From: Thermoplasmata archaeon
Lineage (GTDB): Archaea; Thermoplasmatota; Thermoplasmata; Thermoplasmatales; Aciduliprofundaceae
DNA: 34,101 nucleotides
Direction of reading: 5' to 3'
Assembly (NCBI GenBank): GCA_021163705.1
Contig: JAGGTO010000138.1
Location: forward strand, 1-34,101
Part shown: piece by piece, positions 17,861 to 26,164 of the stretch
How the letters are laid out: the number at the start of each line of letters is the position of its first letter
Numbering within the stretch: position 1 is the stretch's first letter
Program-made: the position numbers and the translations under genes
The notes under the pieces: generated by a model
The model's input: the letters and a program-made list of their open reading frames with translations, nothing else
Told to the model about the DNA's origin: nothing
The model's database searches: none

Positions 17861-19231
17861 ATGAGTGTTCCATCGGAGGTCAAAGATTTTCTCCAGAAGG
17901 AGGGAGTGATACTTTTAATAAGGGGATTGCCCGGCACAGGAAAAACAATTTTTTCTCTCAGCCTGATGATGGGTCTCAGAAATGCGGCATATATCACAAC
18001 GGAAAAGGTGGCAAAGGATATAGAGAGAAATTATCCCTGGGTTGATGAGGATGCAAAGAAGAGGATATTCATCCTGGATGGAAAGTATGATTTTTCTCCC
18101 TCCACAAGATTTGAGAATTTTCTCTATCTATTTCCCAATTCAATAAGACATGTGTTAAATCTCGTTGAAAAGGGGGAGATAAACACAATAATTCTGGATA
18201 GCTGGCACACAATACTTCAAGAGATGAGATTTAAGGAAATAGAGGAGAGAGAGCGCCGGGAGGTATACAATCCCGATAGGTTTTTTCTCAATTTACTAAA
18301 ACTTTCAGATATGGGTGTGAACATAATAATATGCAAGGAGGGGATTGAGGAAGACGACCTCTCCTATGTTGCAGATGGTGTCGTGACTCTTCACAAAAAG
18401 GTTGAAAATGGAAGAATATTCAGGGGAATTACCATAGATAAGCTTAGGGGGATAGAGATAAAAAGGGCCGAGTATGTATTTTCCCTGAAGGATGGAAAGG
18501 CGCATACCCTTCTATCACAGCATTTCAAGCATCCCCACAATCTTCGAGAATTTCCAGTGAAGGAGATAAAAATTGGTCGAGGAGTACCATCTTGCGTGTT
18601 TGATTCGATTTTGAGATTTAAAAGAGGAGACACAATTTTCTATGATTTTGAGGAATATGTTTCCAAGGAATATCATCTCACCGTAATAATGTCCACACTT
18701 GCAAATTTTCTGAAAAACAATCTTAAAAGCATTATCCTGCCCCCAAATGATATGGATGCAAATGAGCTAAAGTATCAGATATATCTCTTCTCACTTGAGA
18801 AGGAGCTAAAGAATCTGCGCGTGCTTTACAATGAAGAAGAGATGGAAGAATATATTGAGCAGGTGAATATGAAGGATGAGAAACTTCTGGAAGAGGTGGT
18901 TAAGAGAGGGCTGGAGGGAGCATCCATGCCGCTTTTCATACTGGGTTATGATCGTCTTCACAGCTATCTCTCTTCCCATGAGATCATGCAATTCATAGAC
19001 TTCCTGAGAAATGAGATAAGGAAGAGAAGTGGGATACTTATAATCAGTGGAAAAATCTCTGAGAGGGAGATAAAAAGATTCTGCGCCGGGTTATCCGATG
19101 TTTACATAAAGATAAACAATGTAAATGGAGATTCCATAATGTATGGAATTAAGCCATGGACCCATGCCTATCATCTCAATCTCACCACAGATGAAGGATA
19201 TCCAAAGATTGTTCTGGAGGAGATAACATGA
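17861..19231 (+). CDS. GvpD/KaiC-like RecA-fold ATPase
   Basis: With the start at ATG 17861 the protein has 456 residues. It opens with a short helix and then LLIRGLPGTGKT (Walker A at 22-29), a strand giving AAYITTEKVAKDI, and a Walker B-like NTIILDSW near 110-117. This is the RecA-like fold of KaiC and of the gas vesicle regulator GvpD, whose P-loop also follows VRG-type residues; no gas vesicle genes are nearby. The C-terminal ~250 residues (from about 205) include a second mixed alpha/beta region I cannot assign. The 3' end overlaps the receiver gene by four bases (ATGA), so the ATPase and receiver are probably one signalling unit. It is divergent from the pilus-like operon and may regulate it. 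Confidence 0.75.
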   Translation: MSVPSEVKDFLQKEGVILLIRGLPGTGKTIFSLSLMMGLRNAAYITTEKVAKDIERNYPWVDEDAKKRIFILDGKYDFSPSTRFENFLYLFPNSIRHVLNLVEKGEINTIILDSWHTILQEMRFKEIEERERREVYNPDRFFLNLLKLSDMGVNIIICKEGIEEDDLSYVADGVVTLHKKVENGRIFRGITIDKLRGIEIKRAEYVFSLKDGKAHTLLSQHFKHPHNLREFPVKEIKIGRGVPSCVFDSILRFKRGDTIFYDFEEYVSKEYHLTVIMSTLANFLKNNLKSIILPPNDMDANELKYQIYLFSLEKELKNLRVLYNEEEMEEYIEQVNMKDEKLLEEVVKRGLEGASMPLFILGYDRLHSYLSSHEIMQFIDFLRNEIRKRSGILIISGKISEREIKRFCAGLSDVYIKINNVNGDSIMYGIKPWTHAYHLNLTTDEGYPKIVLEEIT

Positions 19232-19587
19232 AGCGCATACTTCTTGTGGACGATTCCCCACTGTTTTACAATTTCGTGAGAAATGTGCTAAAGAAAGAAA
19301 ATATTGAGATTGAGTGGGCCAAAAATGGAAGGGAAGCTTTAAGAAAAATAAAGGAAAAGAAGCCAGAGCTTATCCTAGTGGATATAATCCTCTCAGACAT
19401 GAATGGAGTGGAGCTCATAAGAAAAATAAGGAGAGATTGGGAGAAAGCCAAGATCATAGTTATCACGGGTGTTGATAAAGATTATGTGGCAGAGGATGCC
19501 TTCGAGGCAGGAGCCTTAGACTATCTGGTGAAGAATCTTCCTCTTGGAGAATTTAAGAAGAAGATTTTAAAATATCTGGAGAACTGA
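19228..19587 (+). CDS. CheY-like response regulator receiver
   Basis: The 119-residue protein is a lone receiver domain: acidic pair Asp8-Asp9, phosphoacceptor Asp52 in ILVDIILSDMNG, Thr80 in IVITG, and Lys102 in YLVKN. All catalytic residues are present, so it should accept a phosphate from a histidine kinase. It has no output domain, so it would act by binding a partner. Its ATG overlaps the stop of the GvpD/KaiC-like gene, making that ATPase the obvious candidate partner. No histidine kinase gene is in the window. It ends two bases before the convergent PP-loop fusion gene. Confidence 0.92.
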   Translation: MKRILLVDDSPLFYNFVRNVLKKENIEIEWAKNGREALRKIKEKKPELILVDIILSDMNGVELIRKIRRDWEKAKIIVITGVDKDYVAEDAFEAGALDYLVKNLPLGEFKKKILKYLEN

Positions 19588-19589
19588 AT

Positions 19590-21329
19590 TTAAAATTCTT
19601 CGGCAGGACATTTTCCCAGACAATCCAGACAATGAATGCATTTCTCCACAAGAATTTTTATCCTTCCCTTCTCCAAAATAAGTGCATCGGTGGGGCATCG
19701 AGCGAGACATATACCACATCCAACGCATTCCTGTGAGCGTATGAGCAGTGATTTGGCATCACTTTCAAAATCCTCTAAAATTTCAAAATCTTTATCGGCT
19801 TTCCATGTACCTGGAGGAAGCGCATTGAGAAGATTTGCAGCTCTCTCTCTATCAATCTCCTTATTGAATTTTACCCTTTTCCATTCATCTCCCTCGAAAC
19901 TTATTTCCAGTTTTTCTCTTCTCACCCGTATACCGCCTGCCCATTTTGGTGGCTCTCTCCATCTCCAGGATGACTCTGCCCATTCTTCGGGCACATTTTT
20001 CTCCCGAGCGTACCTGCGAAGATACTCAAGCCATCTTTTGATACCATCAAAATACTGGGCAACTATGTGAAAATCTGCAAGATCGGATGATGGACAAAGA
20101 TAGCAACCTAATCTTGTTAATCCTCGAATGTACCAGGGATTTATGGGTGCTTTTTTCCAGAGAATATAGAGCCATACTTCCAGAGAGCTCCAGTTCTGGA
20201 TAGGGCTTGCAGATATCTGATTTGGAACCCATTCATTTTTCCAAATGCTACCCTTTCTCATCCTATCCATGCTTTCATATCTTCTCTGTCCAATTAGCGT
20301 GAGAAGTCCCCTGGGATATTTTTCAAGTATATACCTTGTGGTAGGTCCAAGTTTGCATGTCTTGCAGCACCACCTGTAATCTCTTCCGGGCGGTCCAAAA
20401 TGATTCAACGCCTCAAAAAAAGCATTGCCGGCATCTATCCTATCTATGTTTATCCCATAGATCTTTTCTATCGTGTTTACATACTCCACTGTTTCTGGAA
20501 ACTCTATTCCCGTGTTTAGAAAGAATGTGGAGAAGCTCTCCCCGCTTTCCAAGGCGAGAAGAAGAACTACCAGAGAATCTTTTCCTCCGCTGAAAGATAC
20601 TGCCATGGGTAAATCATATCTCTTCTTAACATCCCTTATGAACTTAACAGCCCTCTCCTCCAGTTTCTTTAGATGCTCCTCATTTGCCTCAATTATATCT
20701 TCAATTTTTGGCTCATTCTTATTCTCCCATGTGCCGTAGCCTTTGTACCTTATCTTTACGGCCATACCCCTTTTACTCTCTTCCATCTCCTCAGAGCTCA
20801 TCTTGGCTATACCCACAGCCACAGGCTCTCTTTTCTCATCCACAACAACTATCTCATCACCCCTCTTAATTCCTTCAGAAAAATCCAGAACTCCTGGCCT
20901 CATCAGGTTCCTTCCCTCCAGAATGAATGGTATAGCTCCATTATCAACGATGATCCATCCCCTCTTTATTTTTTTCCCCATTAAATAAGCACCATCCATC
21001 CGCAGGCTCATCTTGAAACCCTGTTTTGGCTCGTATCTGAGATTGCCAATAATTTTACCATCTATTATTATCTCATCCATTCTATCATAATGGGGGACCC
21101 TGTTGAACAGCACAATTTTTCTTGTAAGGGAGAAACCAAACTGCCTTTTCAGTGTATCCTTTAAAATATCCAGATCTCCCTGAAATCCTATTCTCACTTC
21201 TCCTGGCGGGGTTATATTTACCTTTCTTCCCCTTTTCCCGCATCTGCCACATTTATCTTGCAGGAGGGGCACATTGCATTTATCACACCAGTAAAGCTTT
21301 AGCCTTCCAAGATAAACTGGCTTACCCAT
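19590..21329 (-). CDS. Zinc ribbon-PUA-PP-loop (PAPS reductase-like)-ferredoxin fusion
   Basis: The 579-residue protein has a zinc ribbon (Cys15, 18, 27, 30), a PUA domain near 122-196 (RGWIIVDNGAIPFILEGRN, then the GDEIVVVDE strand), a PP-loop ATP-pyrophosphatase domain with SGGKDS at 247-252, and two [4Fe-4S] ferredoxin motifs in the last 45 residues (CVGCGICLARCP and CIHCLDCLGKCP). Cys321-Cys322 and Cys409-x-x-Cys412 match the CC...CxxC pattern that holds the Fe-S cluster of APS reductases. The family is usually annotated as PAPS reductase, but the PUA domain binds RNA in other proteins, so an RNA sulfur-transfer reaction is plausible. It starts inside the stop of the winged-helix gene (TAATG). 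Confidence 0.88.
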   Translation of the reverse strand: MGKPVYLGRLKLYWCDKCNVPLLQDKCGRCGKRGRKVNITPPGEVRIGFQGDLDILKDTLKRQFGFSLTRKIVLFNRVPHYDRMDEIIIDGKIIGNLRYEPKQGFKMSLRMDGAYLMGKKIKRGWIIVDNGAIPFILEGRNLMRPGVLDFSEGIKRGDEIVVVDEKREPVAVGIAKMSSEEMEESKRGMAVKIRYKGYGTWENKNEPKIEDIIEANEEHLKKLEERAVKFIRDVKKRYDLPMAVSFSGGKDSLVVLLLALESGESFSTFFLNTGIEFPETVEYVNTIEKIYGINIDRIDAGNAFFEALNHFGPPGRDYRWCCKTCKLGPTTRYILEKYPRGLLTLIGQRRYESMDRMRKGSIWKNEWVPNQISASPIQNWSSLEVWLYILWKKAPINPWYIRGLTRLGCYLCPSSDLADFHIVAQYFDGIKRWLEYLRRYAREKNVPEEWAESSWRWREPPKWAGGIRVRREKLEISFEGDEWKRVKFNKEIDRERAANLLNALPPGTWKADKDFEILEDFESDAKSLLIRSQECVGCGICLARCPTDALILEKGRIKILVEKCIHCLDCLGKCPAEEF

Positions 21330-21643
21330 TATACCACTATCTCCAGAACCTCCTTCCTGAGAATCTCCACACTATCTTCAATCTCCTTTAGGTTATCCGC
21401 TATTTTTAAAAGCTTGTCCCCTATGTCCCCATTTATCATTGCACCCTGCGGCGTTGCCACTATGAGTCCACAGTTCTCCAGGGAGGATAGAGAGTTTCTA
21501 ACCTCATGGAAATCTATTCTCAAAATTTTGGAGAGTCTAGTTATGCCGATGGGCTGGTTGTTTATCACCGCTTTGAGAACCCTTATATGTCTCGATAACA
21601 GCTCCACCTCATTGTAAAGCTTTCTAGTGAGCATTTTTCCCAC
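21329..21643 (-). CDS. Small winged-helix DNA-binding protein
   Basis: The 104-residue frame contains a winged-helix pattern: HIRVLKAVINNQPIGITRL, then a recognition helix HEVRNSLSSLENCGLIVAT with a beta wing, and a C-terminal helix likely to dimerise. The longest frame starts with GTG 21643, 26 bases from the shared TATA box and so possibly leaderless; ATG 21634 is the alternative, with GGTGGG a few bases upstream. It is the first gene of a two-gene operon with the PP-loop fusion and overlaps it by one base, so it may regulate that operon or the divergent endonuclease IV gene. Confidence 0.75.
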   Translation of the reverse strand: MGKMLTRKLYNEVELLSRHIRVLKAVINNQPIGITRLSKILRIDFHEVRNSLSSLENCGLIVATPQGAMINGDIGDKLLKIADNLKEIEDSVEILRKEVLEIVV

Positions 21644-21663
21644 CCTTCGTATATTGCCTCATA

Positions 21664-21675
21664 CCTATATAAATT
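21664..21675. promoter_or_regulatory. Shared TATA-like element between divergent genes
   Basis: CTATATAAATTT can be read as a TATA box on both strands. To the left it is about 26 bases from the GTG at 21643; to the right it is 48 bases from the ATG at 21718, giving a leader of about 20 bases. One box serving two divergent genes would couple their expression. Confidence 0.4.
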
Positions 21676-21717
21676 TTGGAGGGAAAACTCATATATGAGT
21701 TATTCAATGCATTTCAT

Positions 21718-22551
21718 ATGAACGCTCTTCACTTTGGTCCGGCAGGTGTACCTCTTTCCTCTCCCAAAAGGAGCACAATAGATGGAATAATGCATGTGAG
21801 AACTCTTGGATTGGATGCCATGGAGATGGAGTTTGTGAGAGGAGTGAAGATGGGCGAGAACATGGCGAAGGATGCTGGAAAGGTGGCCAGAGAGAATAAT
21901 GTTCTTCTCACAGCTCATGGACCTTACTTCATAAATTTGAATTCCGACGATAAGGGGAAGAGAGAGGCAAGTGTGAGGAGAATTTATCAAACTGCCAGAA
22001 TAACCTGGATTGCAGGGGGCTACTCCATAGTTTTCCATGCGGCATATTACGGTAAATTATCTCCCCAAAAAACCTACGAGAATGTGAAGGCGGAGCTAAA
22101 AACCTTACTTGGCATTCTTGAAGATGAGGGCATTGATATATGGATACGCCCGGAAACCACAGGAAAAAGATCTCAGTTTGGAACATTGGAAGAGATTGTG
22201 AAACTGAGCGAAGAACTACCTGGAATTTTACCATGCATAGATTTTGCACATCTCCATGCCAGAAGTTTAGGGAAATACAACACCTATGAGGAGTTTTATG
22301 AAATTTTGAGCTATGTGGAGGAACATCTAGGCAGGGAGGCTCTAGATAACATGCACATCCATGTTTCGGGGATAGAATATGGGAAAAAGGGAGAGATAAG
22401 GCATCTGAATTTAAAGGAATCTGATATGAATTATGAATCCCTGTTAAAGGTATGGAGAGAATTTGATATAAAAGGAGTGGTCATCTCAGAGAGCCCGAAT
22501 CTGGAAGAGGATGCCCTTCTCTTGAAAAAACTGTACGGAGATATTAAATAA
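21718..22551 (+). CDS. nfo: Endonuclease IV-like AP endonuclease
   Basis: The 277-residue protein is a TIM-barrel of the endonuclease IV/xylose isomerase-like family, which incises DNA at abasic sites using a trinuclear zinc centre. It begins MNALHFGPAGVP, the usual first strand. Metal ligands appear in order: His in LTAHGPYFINL, His in IVFHAAYYG, Glu in WIRPETTGK, Asp and His in CIDFAHLHAR, His in MHIHVSG, and Glu in VISESP. I start at ATG 21718 because it aligns with the family; a longer frame using TTG 21676 would begin within a few bases of the TATA box. It lies upstream of a PLD-type nuclease with a 20-base gap. Confidence 0.88.
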   Translation: MNALHFGPAGVPLSSPKRSTIDGIMHVRTLGLDAMEMEFVRGVKMGENMAKDAGKVARENNVLLTAHGPYFINLNSDDKGKREASVRRIYQTARITWIAGGYSIVFHAAYYGKLSPQKTYENVKAELKTLLGILEDEGIDIWIRPETTGKRSQFGTLEEIVKLSEELPGILPCIDFAHLHARSLGKYNTYEEFYEILSYVEEHLGREALDNMHIHVSGIEYGKKGEIRHLNLKESDMNYESLLKVWREFDIKGVVISESPNLEEDALLLKKLYGDIK

Positions 22552-22571
22552 AAGTAGGGAGATAGGGTAGC

Positions 22572-23180
22572 ATGAACAACAAAACTATCCTCGTGATAGC
22601 AGTTATTCTGGCATTCTCCACAGGATTTATATCATCCCAGATGATTGCAAGTATGCATCTCTCTTCTCCTCCGGTAATAAACGCAAATGGAACTCAGATT
22701 ATGGTGATAAACGATGATGAATATTATCCTGTGGTTATAAGGGAAATAAAAAATGCCAGTATTTCCATACACATCATAATGTATGAGATAAGGTGGTATG
22801 GTGATCCTCAGAATGATACTCATGAGGTCAGCAATCTTATGAGGGAGGTAATAAAAGCTCACGAAAGAGGTGTGGAGGTTAAGATAATCCTGGAGGATGG
22901 TAGCACATACGGTGAGCATGAGAATAAAGAGATTAAAGAGAGCAATGAGAACTGGAGCAAATATTTAGAGAGGAAGGGGATAGAGGTTAAGTTTGATAAG
23001 AGCGATGTCACCACTCATGATAAACTTGTGATAATTGATGAGTATGTGGTAATTCTCGGCTCAACAAATTGGAGCGAGTCCGCACTTAAATACAATCACG
23101 AGGCAGATGTTATGCTCAGAGGCAAAAAGGTGGCAGAGGAATACGAAGAATACTTTGAAACTCTCTGGAAGAGTTTTTGA
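22572..23180 (+). CDS. Exported PLD-superfamily nuclease
   Basis: The 202-residue protein has an N-terminal hydrophobic segment (residues 5-22) that works as a signal peptide or membrane anchor, then a single phospholipase D domain with the HKD motif His149-x-Lys151-x4-Asp156, followed by GSTNWSESAL. Proteins with one HKD motif, such as Nuc, dimerise to form one active site and often degrade DNA without metal. Placement after endonuclease IV suggests a shared transcript; a GGGAG element lies about ten bases before the ATG. The location outside the membrane differs from its intracellular repair neighbour, so substrate could be extracellular DNA or lipid. Confidence 0.85.
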   Translation: MNNKTILVIAVILAFSTGFISSQMIASMHLSSPPVINANGTQIMVINDDEYYPVVIREIKNASISIHIIMYEIRWYGDPQNDTHEVSNLMREVIKAHERGVEVKIILEDGSTYGEHENKEIKESNENWSKYLERKGIEVKFDKSDVTTHDKLVIIDEYVVILGSTNWSESALKYNHEADVMLRGKKVAEEYEEYFETLWKSF

Positions 23181-23190
23181 TTTTTATTAA

Positions 23191-23200
23191 ATTTTTATAC
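23191..23200 (+). promoter_or_regulatory. TATA box of the helicase gene
   Basis: ATTTTTATAC is centred 25 bases before the GTG start at 23220, predicting a leaderless message that begins with GTG. Confidence 0.55.
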
Positions 23201-23219
23201 CTCAAGCACATCTCCTTCT

Positions 23220-25235
23220 GTGAAACTCCATTTCAAAGATTTTGAAGAGTATTATTCGTATTTCTCCCGCCTGATAGAGAGGGAAAGAAGGGAGGAGATA
23301 TCTCAGTGTCTTAATGAAATAAGGAGGATGAGTGGCAAAAAGAGGGAAAAATTGGGTAGGGCAATTCTTAACGTGAGGGGGAGCAGAGCAGGTAGGGGGC
23401 TTGGAGGCACATACCTTGTAAAATATTCCCGGGAAAATTTCCCCAAGACGGAGATATCTGTGGGGGATATTGTTTTAATTTCCAAGGGCAAGGTGGATGA
23501 GAAAAATCCCAAAGGAACTGTTTATCAGAAGGGGAAAAACTATATAGTGGTGGCCTTCAATGACAGGCCGTCAAGATATATTTATGGCAAGGGAATAAGG
23601 ATTGATCTCTATGTGAGTGATATAACCTTTAAAAGGATGAAGGATGCTTTAAAATATCTCTCCCAGAAGCAAGATCTTCTCCCCATAATTTTGGGAAGAG
23701 GGAAAATTGAAAAAGAGAAAATTGGCAGGATAAAATTTTTTAATGGGATGCTCAACGCCTCTCAGAGGAATGCTGTGATTAAAGCTCTTCAGGCGGAGAG
23801 AATATTTCTAATTCACGGACCTCCCGGAACAGGTAAAACTACCACCCTTGTGGAGGCAATTGTGCAGCATGTTCATTTTGGTCACAGGGTTCTTGCCACG
23901 GCAGATTCCAATGTGGCGGTGGATAACCTTGTGGACAATTTAAAAAATTTTGTAAATGTTGTTCGGGTAGGAAATCCAGCAAGAGTGACCAAATCTCTTC
24001 TTGAACATACACTGGATTACCTTGTTCAATTTGAGCCAGAGTATAAGAAGGCTCAAAAATTGTGGGATGAAATTGAAAAACTTGTGGAAGAGAGGGATAC
24101 ATACATAAGGCCAACCCAGCAGTGGAGAAGAGGACTGGGAGATGATGAAATATTATATCTTTCCAGAGCGAGAAGGAGTGTCAGGGGCATCCCTGTGGAT
24201 GTCATGGAGAGTATGGCTAAATGGATAAGGTTAGAGAAGAAAATTGAAGAGAAGGTGAAAAAAGCCAGAGAGCTTGAAGGTAAAGCTGTGGAAAAAATTT
24301 TGAAGAGGGCGGATGTTATATGTGCAACGAATTCCACAGCGGGAAGTGAAGTTCTAGAAAATTGCCAGTTTGATGTGATTTTTATAGATGAGGCAACTCA
24401 GAGCACGGAGCCATCCACGCTGATTCCCATCGTTAAGGGAAACAAGATAATTATGGCGGGAGATCATAAACAGCTTCCACCTACAGTTATGAGTTTTGAG
24501 GCCAGAGAGCTAACACATACTCTTTTTGAAAGGATGCATGAGGTATATGGTCATAAAATAGTGGAAATTCTGAATTTGCAGTACAGGATGAACGAGAGGA
24601 TAATGAACTTTTCAAACAGGGAATTTTATGGAGGAATCATTAAATCCCATGAGAGTGTTAAAAATATAACTCTGGAGGATCTTGATTTGAAGAAAATTAC
24701 CGTGAAAGGATGGATGGGCGAGGCTCTTGAAGCTCAGAATGTAATAGTTTTCATTGACACCTGCGGAAATATGCCTGAGAGGCAGAGGAGAGGATCCACA
24801 TCCTATGAAAATCCTGGAGAGGCAAAGATCGTAAAAGAGCTAATCATCAAGCTTTTTGAAATGGGAATGGATCCAGGGGATATTGGAGTAATCACACCCT
24901 ATGATGATCAGGTAGATTATCTTAGAGTGTGCCTCAATGAGGATTTACTGGAGATAAAATCTGTGGATGGTTTTCAGGGCAGAGAGAAGGAGGTGATACT
25001 CATCTCCTTTGTTCGCTCAAATAGTAGGGGGGATATAGGATTTCTGGAGGATTTGAGAAGGTTGAATGTCGCCATAACAAGGGCAAAAAGAAAGCTTATA
25101 ATGATTGGAGATGCATCCACGCTTTCAAAACATCCAACCTATGCAAGATTGATAAATTACACATCTCTCAACGGTAAAGTTTTAAGTTTATGTGATGATT
25201 TCAGGCATGATGAGCTTCAATCCCGAAGAATATGA
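23220..25235 (+). CDS. Superfamily 1B helicase, Upf1/IGHMBP2/Dna2-like
   Basis: The 671-residue protein has an N-terminal OB/beta-barrel-type region (residues about 60-135), then the helicase core: Q-like motif NASQRNAV at about 179-186, Walker A GPPGTGKT at 200-207, motif Ia TADSNVAVDNL, motif II DEATQ near 389-393, motif III GDHKQLPPTV, QYRMNERIM, motif V VDGFQGREKEV, and motif VI LNVAITRAKRKL. This set marks the Upf1-like branch of SF1, ATP-driven 5'-3' helicases on RNA or DNA. The insertion between motifs Ia and II (about 270-370) is the rec1B/1C region. It starts with GTG and its last codons overlap the downstream methyltransferase gene. Confidence 0.92.
   Translation: MKLHFKDFEEYYSYFSRLIERERREEISQCLNEIRRMSGKKREKLGRAILNVRGSRAGRGLGGTYLVKYSRENFPKTEISVGDIVLISKGKVDEKNPKGTVYQKGKNYIVVAFNDRPSRYIYGKGIRIDLYVSDITFKRMKDALKYLSQKQDLLPIILGRGKIEKEKIGRIKFFNGMLNASQRNAVIKALQAERIFLIHGPPGTGKTTTLVEAIVQHVHFGHRVLATADSNVAVDNLVDNLKNFVNVVRVGNPARVTKSLLEHTLDYLVQFEPEYKKAQKLWDEIEKLVEERDTYIRPTQQWRRGLGDDEILYLSRARRSVRGIPVDVMESMAKWIRLEKKIEEKVKKARELEGKAVEKILKRADVICATNSTAGSEVLENCQFDVIFIDEATQSTEPSTLIPIVKGNKIIMAGDHKQLPPTVMSFEARELTHTLFERMHEVYGHKIVEILNLQYRMNERIMNFSNREFYGGIIKSHESVKNITLEDLDLKKITVKGWMGEALEAQNVIVFIDTCGNMPERQRRGSTSYENPGEAKIVKELIIKLFEMGMDPGDIGVITPYDDQVDYLRVCLNEDLLEIKSVDGFQGREKEVILISFVRSNSRGDIGFLEDLRRLNVAITRAKRKLIMIGDASTLSKHPTYARLINYTSLNGKVLSLCDDFRHDELQSRRI
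25180..25190 (+). promoter_or_regulatory. TATA-like element inside the helicase gene, for the methyltransferase
   Basis: TTTTAAGTTTA lies in the last codons of the helicase gene and is 25 bases before ATG 25210. It could give the methyltransferase its own leaderless transcript. Coding sequence constrains this stretch, so the call is weak. Confidence 0.3.
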
Positions 25236-25827
25236 TTCGTGGTATGAAAGGCACAGGGATATATATGAGGCGGAGCTTAGAGCTCTTGAAGATATTGTAA
25301 AAAAGTATCCATCCCCGAAACTTGAAATAGGTGTGGGCACTGGAAGGTTTGCTTCAGTCCTGGGAATAGAGTATGGTGTGGATCCCGACGGAGAAATGCT
25401 TAAATTTGCCGAGAGGAGAGGAATAAAGGTTATCAAGGCCATGGGGGAAGATTTGCCATTTAGAGCAAATAAATTTTACCTTGTGTTGATTTCTACAACC
25501 CTGCCATTTTTCAAGGATGCAAAAAGGGTTGTGAGGGAAGCATATAGAGTTCTCAAGCCCCAGGGTGCCATTGTGATAGCTTTTATTCCAAGAGATTCCT
25601 ATTTTGGGAGGAAATACACCGAGATGGGCAAGGAAGGGGATGAGAGATTTCGAGATGCGCATTTTTACACTCTGGAAGAAGTTGAAAAGCTTCTTGAGAA
25701 TCTATTTTACATTACCAGGATGAGGAGCACCCTTATAGGGGAGGAAATCAGGCTAGAGGTGAAGGACGGCTATGATCCAGATGCAAGTTTTGTTGTTGTT
25801 GAGGGGGTTAAAATTCAAAATCTTTAA
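25210..25827 (+). CDS. Class I SAM-dependent methyltransferase
   Basis: The 205-residue protein begins MSFNPEEYDSWYERHRDIYE, a common opening of this methyltransferase group, followed by motif I LEIGVGTGRFASVLG and the acidic strand GVDPDGEML, then ISTTLPFFKD (motif IV region) and EAYRVLKPQG (post-IV). The substrate is not evident. The open frame extends to GTG 25192, but ATG 25207/25210 fit both the family and the TATA-like element at 25180-25190. The gene overlaps the helicase end by 26 bases. Confidence 0.82.
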   Translation: MSFNPEEYDSWYERHRDIYEAELRALEDIVKKYPSPKLEIGVGTGRFASVLGIEYGVDPDGEMLKFAERRGIKVIKAMGEDLPFRANKFYLVLISTTLPFFKDAKRVVREAYRVLKPQGAIVIAFIPRDSYFGRKYTEMGKEGDERFRDAHFYTLEEVEKLLENLFYITRMRSTLIGEEIRLEVKDGYDPDASFVVVEGVKIQNL

Positions 25828-25830
25828 TAA
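25822..25830 (+). promoter_or_regulatory. TATA-like element of the TFS gene
   Basis: CTTTAATAA overlaps the methyltransferase stop codon and is centred about 26 bases before ATG 25852, predicting a leaderless TFS transcript. Confidence 0.4.
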
Positions 25831-25851
25831 TGATAAGAGCATCGCATCTCT

Positions 25852-26163
25852 ATGTTCTGTCCAAAATGTGGCTCTTTAATGCATCCAAAGGATGGAAAGT
25901 GGGTCTGTTCCAACTGTGGCTATGAGATGGAGATTGAAGATGAGGAGAGAAAGGAGATAAGAGAGGTGGCAAAAGAAAAAGAGATGATTGTGCTGGATTC
26001 TCAAGAAGAGCTAAAGGCCCTGCCTTACGATGAGAGTGTGATATGCCCAAAATGCGGGCATCAAGGTGCTCACTGGATGCTACAGCAAACAAGGGCTGCA
26101 GATGAGCCCGAAACTCGCTTTTACATATGTCCAAAATGTGGGCATAGGTGGAGGGAGTATTAA
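25852..26163 (+). CDS. tfs: Transcription factor S (TFIIS/RPB9-like)
   Basis: The 103-residue protein has two zinc ribbons: Cys3, Cys6, Cys19 and Cys22 at the N-terminus, and the C-terminal pair VICPKCGHQ and FYICPKCGHRW. Between them is QTRAADEPETRF, holding the Asp-Glu pair that TFIIS-type factors insert into the polymerase active site to stimulate cleavage of backtracked transcripts. Length and order match archaeal TFS, the functional equivalent of TFIIS. The intact DE pair argues for the active factor rather than an inhibitory paralogue. Its stop codon is one base from the stop of the convergent small-protein gene. Confidence 0.94.
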   Translation: MFCPKCGSLMHPKDGKWVCSNCGYEMEIEDEERKEIREVAKEKEMIVLDSQEELKALPYDESVICPKCGHQGAHWMLQQTRAADEPETRFYICPKCGHRWREY

Positions 26164-26164
26164 A

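Noticed and set aside
17861..19231. Gas vesicle cluster
   Set aside because: Only the GvpD-like ATPase is present; no GvpA or other structural gene.
19590..21329. Assimilatory sulfate reduction
   Set aside because: No sulfurylase, APS kinase or sulfite reductase is nearby, and the PUA domain and zinc ribbon suggest an RNA substrate.
21676..21717. TTG 21676 as start of endonuclease IV
   Set aside because: It lies within the TATA element and adds residues that do not fit the family's first strand.
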